A stretch of 64,000 bases of DNA from Schistocerca nitens. Lineage: Eukaryota > Arthropoda > Insecta > Orthoptera > Acrididae. Within the stretch, counting starts at the first letter, position 1; every line of letters begins with the position of its first letter. Location: the NCBI RefSeq assembly GCF_023898315.1, contig NC_064614.1, positions 115,785,501 through 115,849,500 of the forward strand. The letters are read 5' to 3'. Both the position numbers and the translations under genes were made by a program. The notes beneath the pieces were generated by a model. It had not been told where the DNA came from. It ran no database searches and saw only the letters and a program-made list of their open reading frames with translations. Positions 1-12,700 of this stretch are shown one piece after another.

Positions 1-480
1 AAATACAAATGCTCTCAATGATGAATAAACCCAGTGTCACTCAGTGACTGCTCTTTCCCTTAGTCAACAGTGTCATAGGCAAAGTGTCTCAGGCTGCTGC
101 TCATCGTTTCTGACTAATTCATTATGCATATCAGGAACAGGAGGAGCTCTGGAACACTTACCTGAGGCACTTTTACTCCATCCAGCCAAGACAACATACT
201 TGGCTTCATCTCCCAAGTAGTTTTTTATCCAGTTACATATTTGAGAAAATGTTATGTATGCTCAACCTGTGGCGAAAGTCCATTGTGTGCTGTAGTGTAG
301 AAAGCTTTCTAGTAATTAGGAATATGGAAACTGCCTCTTGACATCCATCCTTGATTTGCAAGATACTGAAAAAGAAGAGTTGTGTTTCACAGAAGTGATG
401 CTTCCTAAATGCATGTTGATTTATGGACAGAAGTATTACTCTATTTCTAGGCAACACTTTACATTCGTAGATTATGCACC
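1..480 (-). repeat. LINE reverse-transcriptase relic
   Basis: Text around 130-240 (AGGAACAGGAGGAGCTCTGG and the following CACTTACCTGAGGCAC) matches the organisation of the minus-strand LINE RT segments at about 11880-12010 and 17530-17650. It lies just after the FADD motif region of that family. No open frame survives. The limits are approximate. Confidence 0.45.
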
Positions 481-489
481 AAGATCTTG

Positions 490-1780
490 CAATAGAATAA
501 TGATGAAGATTTTGGGCTATAAATCTGGGTTATATGTTTTGCCCTTCAGTCGCTTGGAAATGTTCATAATGTAAGGGATTTGTGATGAATGCAGACTAAG
601 AAAAGAACTGATGCTGAAGAGTACTAACTGTAAAGCCAAACTGCCATTCTATCTCTGCCTGATGACTTGTTTGTTTTCAACAGTTTCATTAACTTTTCAG
701 TTACAAAATTATTTATTTCTACATCTCTCACTTGAAAAGATCCAGGAAGATCAAAGATGACACGTGCTAACATAACATGTAAGTATAAAATTAAATACCA
801 GCTGTTGTTGTGTCGAAAATGTTTTGCAGTAACAAATCAAAGAAGGAGGTAAAAAATATGTACTTAGCCTAAGCAGAATCATTGCTTCAATATAAGTTGA
901 TTTACTAGGGAAAATCCTACCCTAGGAAAGCAATTTAAAAGCTCAAAAAAAGAGCCTTAGAAACATCAAAAACCTAATATTAACGTTTATTTAGAAAACT
1001 CAACTCTGCTTTAATTGTTTATCTTGGAAGTATATTCTTGATAAGGAAAATTATAAAATGAAACAGCCAACTTGGATTTACTAATGGAATCATTCGTTCC
1101 CAGAACAGATGGAAAAGTGAGCTCAGTAGATTACAGCCCATACATAACATTTAAAGGAAATGGTAGTCTGGAAAAAGAACTCAGAGTGTATATCAAACTA
1201 TCAAAGAGAATCAAGTAAAAAAATTAAAGTAGCCTATAAGATGTAAATGCTACAAAAAAGTAGAGAAATTATTTTTTAACATAGAAATACCAATCTGACC
1301 TCTAGTAACTTAAATAGGTAAATTTTCATTTATCTTGAAATAGATCTAATATATGGCTCAAATATCGCTGTTCAGATAAAATGTAATCAGAATAATTAGT
1401 CTAAGCTCCTTGTCATCTACAGGGGGGGGGGGGGCATATCTGTCTCTGTCAGTTCAATTGATAAAATAAGACGTCCGACCCGTCAGTCGGCAAGATTCAC
1501 TGGAGGAGAAACACCCCTCTGAAGATGTCCAGCGCAGCTCTGGACGAAACATTAGGAGCTGAAGAGTTTCATGGACCACGACCTTACGTCCCGGAAGGTT
1601 TACCAGAAAATACGGAGGCCAGCTTCTGAAGCTGATCTCAAAAGACATTAATGGTCCTATGGATTTTCACACACATCTCTCTCGAAGTAAATTATGTCAG
1701 TCATATAATTACAACACTCTTTGCCTTCCAAATGTGGCCAACAAATCGAAAATCGTACTTCTGTAAGCATACAGAAAGAA
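490..1780. other. Mostly AT-rich intergenic sequence, one possible repeat fragment
   Basis: I see no gene. A 13-base G run lies at 1422-1434. The stretch 1490-1650, around GATGTCCAGCGCAGCTCTGG, looks like a transposon fragment by its base composition, but I cannot assign it. Confidence 0.3.
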
Positions 1781-1783
1781 AAA

Positions 1784-1937
1784 GTGCTCCGAGCCATTTT
1801 TGACCGAGATTGCATTATAGCCAATGGATAATTGAAGCTGTAAAGTGTCTCATTCTTTGCGAGTTTCCCAAGTAGGGTCACAGCTTCAACTATCTGTTGG
1901 CTATATTCCAATCTCGGTCAGAAATGGCTCTGAGCAC
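1784..1937. repeat. About 154-bp imperfect palindrome ending in a SINE tail
   Basis: GTGCTCCGAGCCATTTTTGA (from 1784) is inverted at 1909-1937 as TCAGAAATGGCTCTGAGCAC, and the pairing continues inward (ATAGCCAATGGATAATTGAA against TTCAACTATCTGTTGGCTAT). The right arm is the 3' tail of the adjacent SINE. Confidence 0.75.
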
Positions 1938-2095
1938 TATGGGGCTTAACATATGAGGTCATCAGTCCCCTGGAACTTAGAACTACTTAAAGCTAACTAA
2001 CCTGACATCACACACATCCGTGCATGAGGTAGGATTCGAACCTGCGACAGTAGCAGTCTGAAGCGTCTAGAACGGCTCGGCCACAGCGGCTGTCC
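1912..2095 (-). repeat. tRNA-derived SINE
   Basis: On the minus strand it has an A-box-like TGGCCGAGCCG near 2077 and a perfect B box GGTTCGAATCC (2042-2032). The body ends in the GTGCTCAGAGCCATTT tail at about 1920. The layout fits a Pol III SINE derived from a tRNA. I recall this family as very common in Schistocerca. A truncated second copy lies at 35018-35072. Confidence 0.8.
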
Positions 2096-2099
2096 CTCG

Positions 2100-3100
2100 G
2101 TCTTCCCCTACAGTTTTTACTCTCTATAGCTCCCTCTAGTAATGTGGAAGTTCATTCCTTGATGCCTTGACACTTGTTCCATTATCATATCCCTTTTTCT
2201 TGTCAATGTTTACCGTATTTCCTTCTTCTGCAGACAACCTCCTCATTAATTAGATTATCAATCCACCTATTTTTCAGCATCCTTCTACACCAGCAGATCA
2301 GAACGCTTTGATATTCTTCTTCTCGGGTTTTCCAGAGTCCATGATTCACCACCTCCCAATGGTGTGCTCCAAACGTATGTTATCAGAAATTTCTTCCTCA
2401 GTTTAATACTAGTACGCTTCTTTTTGACAGGAATGCTTTTTTGCCACTGTTAGTTTGCTTTCTATGTCCTCTTAGTTTCATCTGTGGTGAATTATGTTGC
2501 CTCCAAGGTTATCTATTTAGTGGTCACCAATTTTTATGTTAAGTTAATCGTTAATCTCATTTCTGATACACCACATTACTTCTGTCTTTCTTTGGTTCAT
2601 TCGCATTCTATAGTGTTTGCTCATAGGCCTGTTCATATCACTTAGCAAGTCCTGTACTTCTTCAGTTTCACTGAAGACTGTAGGGTCATCAGTGTATTTG
2701 ATCACTGATATCCTCTCAGCTTGAGTTTTAATCTCACTCTCGAATGTTCCTTTTATTTCTGTTATCGTTTCTTCGATACACACACTGGATGTAGAGATGA
2801 AATGCTGCATTCTTGTCTTATACCTTTCTTATTCTGAGAATTTCATTCTTGGTCCCTATTGGTTCTTGTACTTATTGTATATAACCCATCTTTCTGCATA
2901 GATTATTCTTATGTTTCACAGAATTTCGAACATGTTGCACAGTTTTACACTGATGAACGCAATTTCTAGGTCAAGAAGTCATATGAACGTGATTTCATCT
3001 TCTTAATTCTTTCTTGCAATGCTAATTGCGATTTCACAACTGGCTTTGTGTTAGCTGGTCCCCTTCCGAAAGCCTGACTGATCATCATCATTTGTTAATA
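2100..3100 (-). pseudogene. Degraded RTE-type LINE reverse transcriptase relic
   Basis: The minus frame at 2810-2544 contains YTDDPTVFSETEEVQDLLSD followed by YRMRMNQRKTEVM. It aligns with [19 protein letters not shown] and [13 protein letters not shown] of the RTE copy at 4953. The catalytic position reads TDD. The frame is broken on both sides. This is an old relic just upstream of RBMX2. Confidence 0.6.
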
Positions 3101-3159
3101 AAGGTTGATGTGGTATTGTCAGAAGTTATTTGGAAGTCATGTGGGCTGTATTCTGAGAC

Positions 3160-3780
3160 ACCACAATAAATATACATGATAATCCTTAATAAATTAAAGT
3201 CGAGAAATATCCACTGCATGTCGCTAGGGACGTTGGTCAGGACACTGTACTGTATACTCCTTTCAGAATTTCTAGATGATAATATACCATCACAACATTA
3301 TTTTGCGTAAATCAGCACTTATGTTAATGTGTTGAAATTTTTGCAATATTTGCAATAGTGTAGCAAGGAAAACATAAATTTTAACGAATCTCAAGTTAAG
3401 CAAATCAAATGATTTTGTCAATATCTAGCCTAATAGGTCATAAAAATCTGTCTCTGACTCAATTTCGTCATTTTCGACAATCCTCTAAGCACTTTTGCTG
3501 AAACGTGTATTATTGCATTAAAGTTAGCATCAGTTTCAGTTAACGCCAAGATGGAAAATGTGCTAGTAGAAACATCGACTGTGAGCCAGCAGTTGGTTTT
3601 GCAAGTTTCAAATCCATCTGGAAAGTAGTCAGAAAGGTATCATCTTCAGTGATATGATCTTTGGTCACGTAAAGGTCGTTCGTTTGAATGCTTACGGTTT
3701 TGTTTGTTTACGTGTTGAGGGCTTGTTTTACTGATAGTTTCTGAAACATAAAATAGCGACGTATTGTAATTAATACATCA
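3160..3780. other. Upstream flank and probable 5' UTR of RBMX2
   Basis: I recognise no repeat. The sequence immediately before the exon 1 ATG should contain the promoter and 5' UTR. I see no convincing TATA box or initiator and do not place a start site. Confidence 0.3.
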
Positions 3781-3785
3781 CAACC

Positions 3786-3799
3786 ATGAATCCCCTGAC
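3786..3799 (+). CDS. RBMX2: RBMX2 coding exon 1 (14 nt)
   Basis: The exon reads ATGAATCCCCTGAC and is followed by the donor GTAAGT at 3800. It encodes M-N-P-L and the first two bases of a Thr codon, which is completed by the first base of exon 2. I found it by searching upstream of exon 2 for the conserved family start MNPLT. Both the phase and the donor fit. It is far too short for ORF-based detection. The 5' untranslated region should lie just upstream, roughly 3650-3785, but its start cannot be placed. Confidence 0.88.
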
Positions 3800-6700
3800 G
3801 TAAGTGTAATTGAAGTATTGAAGATATTGTGTTTTTCTTCTACTTTTCAGTGTTGCTCAATTAAGCACTTGCATCATTTTATACAATATAGCGCTCTGAA
3901 TAAACATCAAAGAAGTGTAAATCAACATTACGTTAAATATTTTTTTGAAGTCAGCTAGTTTTTCATAATTTGCAACTTGTCTTGCCACTCATGAAGTTTT
4001 ATGTAAGTAAATATCTTGTTTGTTGTATCTTGTTGAGTTTTCTAATGGGGGCTTCAGTGTGTCACTTTCTTTCGTGACGTTGCATCATATACCCCATTAA
4101 TGAGGTATGTCCTTAATTTATAGATCATTTTTATTATAGCGTCTTTCGTCTGATTCGTCCGATTGTTTCATTCAGTGTACCCAGCTAAGAAACCCACATT
4201 TGTGAACACTGCTGAAAAATGTACCACAAAAGTAGAATTAATTTTACTTAGCTGGCAAATAGTTAATCAGTCTTTGTTCAGTCTTCATTGAACTGACTTT
4301 TTATGTTAATTTCATGATGGGTAGATATTAACAAGTTGAGTACTTGATGTGTTTGCTTGTTCTTCATCTCTACTTCATAATACTGTGTGTAATGTGGGCT
4401 TATAGTGTTTGATAAACCATTGACACCAAGACAGAAACAGGTGACACTGTCCAGAGCAAGACCATTCTCTCGCGTATCTCCATAACAGATGACATGAGTC
4501 ATCTGTGATGAAACAATAATATAAATGCTGTTTCCATATTATTAAGAGTGTTGTATAGTACATGAGACAACTTGAGACAACACTCATAGTTTGAGAATCA
4601 TACTGATTAAAATGATGTAACCAGTAAGTCCACCTGAGCTGCTCCTCATACCACCAAGCTGGGGTGGGGAAGGGGTGTTAGCAGCCCACTCAAACCAATA
4701 CTAAGGAGGAGCCAATTTTTATGGGAAGGGAAGCAAAGCCTATGGGAAAGGTATGAGGGACATCAGGAAGTCCTATCTCACAAAAGTAAGCACACTGTCA
4801 TAATCGCTTCAGAGTTGATGGAACGAAGAGCTTTAATGAGAACAAAACATGGGTATAAATATAGAATAGAAAATGGCAGGTGGAAGAAATATTGCATATA
4901 AAACGGTGGAAAAACCATGGTGGAATAATATCATAATATTATCCAAATAACCTGTTGTTGTTTTCAGTCCTGACACTGGTTTGATGCAGCTCTCCATGCT
5001 ACTCTATCCTGTGCAAGCTTCATCTCCCAGTACCTACTGCAACCTACAAACTTCTGAATCTGCTTGGTGTATTCATCTCTTGGTCTCCCTCTACGATTTT
5101 TACCCTCCACGCTGCCCTTCAATACTAAATTGGTGATCCCTTGATGCCTCAGAACATATCCTACCAACCGATCCCTTCTTCTAGTCAAGTTGTGCCACAA
5201 ACTTCTCTTCTCCTCAATCCTATTCAATACCTCGTCATTAGTTATGTGATCCACCCATCTAATCTTCAGCATTCTTCTGTAGCACCACATTTCGAAAGCT
5301 TCTATTCTCTTCTTGTCTAAACTATTTATCATCCATGTTTCACTTCCATACGTGGCTACACTCCATACAAATACTTTCAGAAGCGACTTCCTGACACTTA
5401 AATCTATACTCGATGTTAACAAATTTCTCTTCTTTAGAAAGACTTTCCTTGCCATTGCCAGTCTACATTTTATATCCTCTCTACTTCGACCACCATGAGT
5501 TATTTTGCTCCCCAAATAAGAAAACTCATTTACCACTTTAAGTGTCTCATCTCCTAATCTAATTCCCTCAGCATCACTTGATTCAGTTTGACTGCATTCC
5601 ATTATCCTTGTTTTGCTCTTGTTGATGTTCATCTTATATCCTCCCTTCAAGACACTATCCATTCTGTTCAGCTGCTCTTCCAAGTCCTTTGCTGTCTCTG
5701 ACAGAATTACAATGTCATCGGCGAACCTCAAAGATTTTATTTCTTCTCCATGGATTTTAATTCCTACTCTGAATTTTTCCTTTGTTTCCTTCACTGCTTG
5801 GTCAATATACAGATTGAATAACATCGGGGAGAGGCTACAACCCTGTCTCACTCCCTTCCCAACCACTGCTTCCCTTTCATGTCCCTCGACTCTTATAACT
5901 GCCATCTGGTTTCTGTACAAATTGTAAATAGCCTTTCGCTCCCTGTATTTTACCCCTGCCACCTTCAGAATTTGAAAGAGAGTATTCCAGTCAACATTGT
6001 TAAAAGCTTTCTCTAAGTCTACAAATGCTGAAACATAGGTTTGCCTTTCCTTAATCTAGCTTCTAAGATAAGTCATAGGGTCAGTATTGCCTCACGTGTT
6101 CCAATATTTTTACGGAATCCAAACTGATCTTCTCCGAGGTCGGATTCTACTAGTTTTTCTATTCGTCCGTAAAGAATTCACGTTAGTATTTTGCAGCAGT
6201 GACTTATTAAACTGATAGTTCAGTAATTTTCACATCTGTCAACACCTGCTTTCTTTGGGATTGGAATTATTACATTCTTCTTGAAGCCTCAGGGTATTTC
6301 ACCTGTCTCTTACATCTTGCTCACCAGATGGTAGAGTTTTGTCAGGACTGGCTCTCCCAAGGCCATCAGCAGTTCTAGGGGAATGTTGTCTACTCCCGGG
6401 GCCTTGTTTCAACTCAGGTCTTTCAGTTCTCTGTCAAACTCTTCATGCAGAATCATATCTCCCATTTCTTCTTCATCTACATCCTCTTCCATTTCCATAA
6501 TATTGTCCTCAAGTACATCGCCCTTTTATAGACCCTCTATATACTCCTTCCACCTTTCTGCTTTCCCTTCTTTGCTTAGAACTGGGTTTCCATCTGAGCT
6601 CTTGATATTCATACAAGTGGTTCTCTTTTCTCCAAAGGTCTCTTTAATTTTCCTGTAGGCAGTATCTACCTTACCCCCAGTGAGATCAGCCTCTACATCC

Positions 6701-9700
6701 TTACATTTGTCCTCTAGCCATCCCTGCTTAGCCATTTTGCACTTCCTGTTGATCTCATTTTTGAGACATTTGTATTCTTGTTTGCCTGCATCATTTACTG
6801 CATTTTTATATTTTCTCCTTTCATCAATTACATTCAATATTTCTTCTGTTACCCAAGGATTTCTACTAGCCCTCGTCGTTTTACCTACTTGATCCTCTGC
6901 TGCCTTCACTTCTTCATCCCTCAGAGCTACCCATTCTTCTTCTACTGTATTTCTTTCCCCCATTCCTGTCAATTGTTCCCTTATGCTCTCACTGAAGCTC
7001 TGTACAACATCTGGTTTAGTCAGTTTATCCAGGTTCCATCTCCTTAAATTCCCACCTTTTTGCAGTTTCTTCAGTTTTAATCTACAGTTCATAACCAATA
7101 GATTGTGGCCAGAGTCAACATCTGCCACTGGAAATGTCTCAAAATTTAAAACCTGGTTCCTAAATTTCTGTCTTACTGTTATATAATCTACCTGAAACCT
7201 GCTAGTATCTCCTGGCTTCTTCCATGTATACAACCTTCTTTTATGATTCTTGAACCAAGTGTTAGCTATGATTAAGTTGTGCTCTGTGCAAAATTCTACC
7301 AGGCGGCTTCCTCGTTCATTTCTTACCCCCATAGTCACCTACTACATTTCCTTCTCTCCCTTTTCCTACTTCCGAATTTCAGTCACCCATGACAATTAAA
7401 TTTTCGTCTCCCTTCACAATCTGAATAATTTCTTTTATTTCATCATACTTTTCTTCAATTTCTTCGACATCTGCAGAGCTACTTGGCATATAAACTTGTA
7501 CTACTGTAGTAGGCGTGGGCTTCATGTCTATCTTGGCCACAATAATGCGTTCACTATGCTGTTTGTAGTAGCTTACCCGCACTCCTATTTTTTTATTCAT
7601 TATTAAACCAACTCCTGCATTACCCCTATTTGATTTTGTATTTATAACCCTGTATTCACTTGACCAAAAGTCTTGTTCCTCCTGCCACCAAACTTCACTA
7701 ATTCCCACTATATCTAACTTTAGCATATCCATTTCCCTTTTTAAATTTTCTAACCTACCTGCCCAATTAAGGGATCTGACATTCCATGCTCCGATCCGTA
7801 GAACGCCAGTTATCAGGAGAAAGGAAATAACCTGTAGTAAACAAATAATAGTCTGTTTGAGCACTGTGCGGGATTCTGATGTCTCCCTGATTGATCAACA
7901 GAGGAACTGAATAAGCATCACACCTTCTTCTGTTAGTGTTAGCTGTTGATAGCAGCTTGATGGTAGTTATCTCATCTTGGCTGGTGGCACTAGTTTTCAC
8001 CAAGTGTAGATTGTATACATGCCAGCCCTTCTATGTTATTTGTGCCAGCACAGTCTCACATGGGTTTAAACAATGAATCACAAGTAGGTTATGCCGTATT
8101 TATCTTGAGAATCACGAGGAGGTTACCTGTGAAATTATTGCCTTACTTCGACCCCTCTACCCAGCCCCCTTCCCATAAAGCTTTCAAACATGTCTGCTGG
8201 TTAATGCCTAAAGTAGTCTCATGTGTCTGTATCATTAATTTTGATTGTTTTGCCAGTGGTGATGTAGGAGTAAATAGTGGTTGGACACAAGGGATAGTTT
8301 TCCAATGTTGGTTGCAAGACAGATTGTGCGATTTGTGGACAAACATTGTCTTATTGAAAAATGTCACCATGATACTGTCACATGGGAGTAACATACCACA
8401 TGAGGGCACAGGATCTCAGAGTGTTGTCAAGAGCTCCCTCAGTCAGTACCTTTGGGTTAACAAAGATGCTTTAACTTTTGAAGTTTAAAACAGAAGGCAA
8501 TGATTGGTAATGTGGAGAGAATATCCGGGAGGGTTTTATCATTTTATGGGTAAACCTGGGAACATTTTTTCCCCTCTCAGGATGATGTACTTTCAAGGTT
8601 TGGGTGGTACTGTGTATTGAGGTTTACACTGCCTGACAAAAAGAAAAGATTCAGTCAGTACTTAAAATTCAAGGCTTGGGTGGTACTGTGTATTGATATT
8701 TACACTGCCCCTGGGGGGGGGATGCAGCCAGCAGGAAAGGAGGAAACAAAATGAAACTTTGTTGTTTGATAGAGTGTGTGATGTTATTTCAGTGATTACA
8801 AAATTGAATCAGATTTACAAAGAACCTGGCAGTATGAGCTCACTAACTAGTATGATTTTCACCCATTCTGGTGTGGGTCAGTGCACTGCTTCAGTTGCAG
8901 AAGGTGTCAGAAAGCCATTGTATCCTCTCCTGTGACATGCTGGCCAACAACTATTGTAACTGATCCTTGACGTCTGGGACAGAGTTGACAGATCTGGGGA
9001 TCATGCTAGCCACGGGAGTACCACATCATCATGCAGACAGTGCATAGTGACTTGAGCGATTTTTGGACAAGCATTGTCTTGTTGAATAATGTCACCTTGA
9101 TACTGTCACTTGAGAGTAACATACCACACAAGGACAAAGGATGTCATTGATGTACCATTGTGTTGTCAAGAATTCCCTCAGTTATTACCAGTCACAAACC
9201 GAAGTTATAAGCAACGGCTACCCTCACTGTGATGCCACAAGTAACTCCAGAAGAATGGGACCTCTCCCCAAGTCTCCACCATACTCACCAACCAATGGTC
9301 ATCTGGGGTAATGCGGAACTTGGTTCATTATTGAACACAGTATGACACCATTCTACAACAATTCATGCTTCCCAGACGTTGCACCGCTCCAAATGCAGCA
9401 TTTGTATTACGGTGTTAAAGGCATCCTGTGTCTGGGAGGTAATTTCCTTGTGCGGCTGCTGCTTGTTGCTGACTATCAATGGTGTGGGATGACAGAATGT
9501 TGCAGTGAGTCCATTAGGCTACCTTTTCTCTGATGGCAGACACAGATGTGAAGCAGGTTGCAATATGCTTGGTGCACAACACAGTGATCCTTCCTTGTGG
9601 TGGTCAGAAGTGGTCAACTATAAACTTGACGGTAAGTATGCCTGCCCTCACTTTCCCACCTAGTTCATCATTGGGCCACTGTCACATCCAGTGAAATCTG

Positions 9701-12700
9701 TATGTTGCGTTAAATGACCAGCTGGCCAGATGGAGTCCCAAAATGAGGTCCCTTTAATATTGTCAGGTGCTGATAACACTGTCTGAAAAGAGTATGCGAC
9801 ATCTCTGCATTGTTTACATGCATCACTCAACATCTGTCACTGTTATCATCCCTGATATACCATACCAGGCCTGGTAACAATGCTAATGAACTCTGGTGGC
9901 CATTCTACCTTGTTACAGGGAATTGCAATTCTAATGAGTAATGCCTGTGGTGCATTGACGTGCAACATTGTCTTCTGGGTGCTTAATTTTTTTTATCAGA
10001 CTGTGCATTTGTGAACATGGATAGTGTTGTAGTACTACACCAACATGTAGTCAGCAAACTACAGTGCACTGAATGAAGAGGATATGTTTTACAAGATCAG
10101 TGATTTTCTGTTGTATTCCTTTCCTCTGTAGAGCAAGAGGAATTATATATGGATTTCTGTGTTTCCTAATCTCTCTTTATTTTAATGATACCAGTGGGCA
10201 ATATACAGTGGATGCAGTGGAATTGTTGCACAGCCTTCCTCAAATACTGATTCTCTAAATTTAATCAAGAGGATTTTGTGAGAACCTCACCTTTTGTTTG
10301 GGAATTCTGTTTTATGCTCAGTGGGAACATTAGCCATCTTATTACACTTCCTTGGTTCCTTGGGCATATGCAAATGTTGCTTTCACTGCTGATGAACATT
10401 CAGTTCCCAGTGTAGCGTACTGGGTTATATTAGTCAAATGCTCTTTGAACCAGTCACATATTTGTGAAGATACTCTGTGCAGTCGTATATTGCATTTTAC
10501 TTAACAATGTAGGACAATGTCAAATACCACTTGGAAATTAAGGTAGACGACACTAAAGATTGTTTAAGCAAAGTTTCATTCCTTCCCGAAAATACACTGT
10601 TTGTGCTTAGAAAATCCTCCATGGTTCTGCAGCAGATGGATGTTGGGGATATTGGTCTATGCATCAATTCTTTTACCTATTTTCTTAGCAGAACATGTGA
10701 CCATTACTTTTTTTCCTGTCACCTTGGCATTCACTGCACAGAAAGTTCTTGATAAACATGACCTAATACCAAGGCTAATTCTACAGCATCTTCAGTGGGA
10801 ATTCTATCAAGCCAGATTGCTTGTTCACTTTGACTAATTATAATTAAAATCATGTAATCAAACAATGACAGCTCTTTGCAGTTATTTATGCGCAATACAT
10901 TACATGCTTTTATGTTGAGGACCAACCAGCAATATGTGAGCCAAGTGCCAAAACTCCTGTAGTCTCACTGCATTTCATTACAATTTTTATCATTTCAACT
11001 TCTCGGTATACAACAGATTGCATCTTCATTTACATCAGTATTCTGCAATTCACATCCAAGTGCTTGGCAGAAGGTTCCCAGAACCACTGTCAGACTATTG
11101 TTTTGGCCGTTCCACTCTCAAATAGCATGTGGAAAGGATTAACATGATGGATTGTCTACCTTCTTGGATTTCAGATGCAGCAGACCACAGCATGTGGTGT
11201 CCTTCCCCCCAACTGGCCCACACTTCTGTAAAATTTAGAAAAATGGAGGTCATGCCTTGCAAAAGAACCATAAGTAATAAAGTTAGTTGAGGGAAAATTC
11301 AGGAGATGAACTAAGAGTAACAGGTGTCCTAATACTAGCCAAGTCATGTAAAAGCTTAACTAAATGGAAGACTCCTTTTAGTCACCTTTCACAACAGACA
11401 AGTAATCACTACAGCTCTATTCTAGCCTCCCGACACCACAGAAGGACCGCACACCAATACTGTAGTAAGAGGACTGACAAGCCTAGCATAGATTTAGTAG
11501 AGTTGTTGCCTCTTTTAAGTGTTCTCCCAATAAAACACAGTGTATGGTTCACCTACTCCAAAAGATTTTCTGTGTGGTTGCTCCAATTTAAGTTGTACCT
11601 AATAGTAATACGTTGGTATGTAATTGAATCGACAATCTTTAAATTTGTAGTAGTTATGATTTATCCAAAATTTAATGTATTCTTTTTCATACTCATGCAG
11701 AGGACATCAAACATTTTATTCTTCAGAGTTAGCTTCCACTTTTTGCACCATACACGTATCTAGTCTAAATTATTTCGTAATTCATATTGACCTTTTGATG
11801 AATTTATTAGCTTGTAAATGACAGCATCATCAGCAAACAATCTAAGACTGCTGTTCACAATGTTCCCCAAGTCATGTCTATGAATTAGGAACAGCAGGAG
11901 GCCTGTAACACTCCCTTGGAGAATGCCAGATAACTTATCACTTTTGTTTCAATAGATGACTTCCCAACAGTTAATACAAACTGTGGTCTTTCTGACAGAA
12001 AATCACAAATCCAGTTGCACAACTGAGATGACTCTCCATAAACACACAGTGACTAAAATCTACTTTTCAGGAATGGTGTCAAAAGCCTTCTGGAAATCTA
12101 GAAATATGGAATCAACTCAAGAGCCCTTGTCAGTAGTATTCATTACTTCGTGGTAATAAGGGACCAGTTGTATTTCACAAGAATGATATTTTCTTAATCT
12201 GTGCTCACTTTGCACGAATACATTGTTTTCTTCAAAATCTTACTGCAAATTGATGTCCATGTTGTGGACTTCTTTTTGCTTTCATGTGTATTGGTATGAC
12301 CTGTGCAACTATCCCATCCTTAGGTATGGATCTTTGGTCAAGCAAGTGCTGTGTATGATTGTTAAATTCAGAGCTATTACATTAGCATACTTCAAAAGGA
12401 ACCTAACTGGTATACAGTCTGGCCCGGAAAACTTTCCTTTATTAAGTGACTTAAGTTACTTCGCAACACCATCCAAGTTACTTGTGTTGACAGCTGTTTA
12501 TGATTTGATTTCTGAACATTTACTGCATCTTCTTTGGTCAAGGAATTTTAAAAAAGTGTGTTTAGTAACTCTGCTTTAGTGGTGCTGTTATCGGTAACAT
12601 TAGCATTGCTGTCACATAATGAAGGTATTGATTGTGTGTTGCAACTGGTTTACTTTACATATGACCAGAATCTTTTTGGATTTTATGCCAGATTTTGAAT

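Noticed and set aside
2032-2042. Perfect tRNA B box as evidence of a tRNA gene
   Set aside because: The sequence around it cannot fold into a tRNA cloverleaf as far as I can see, and the downstream body and tail identify a SINE.
8033-8488. 151-codon plus-strand frame as a host gene
   Set aside because: Most of it overlaps a minus-strand Tc1-like relic and it lacks any recognisable domain or splice context.
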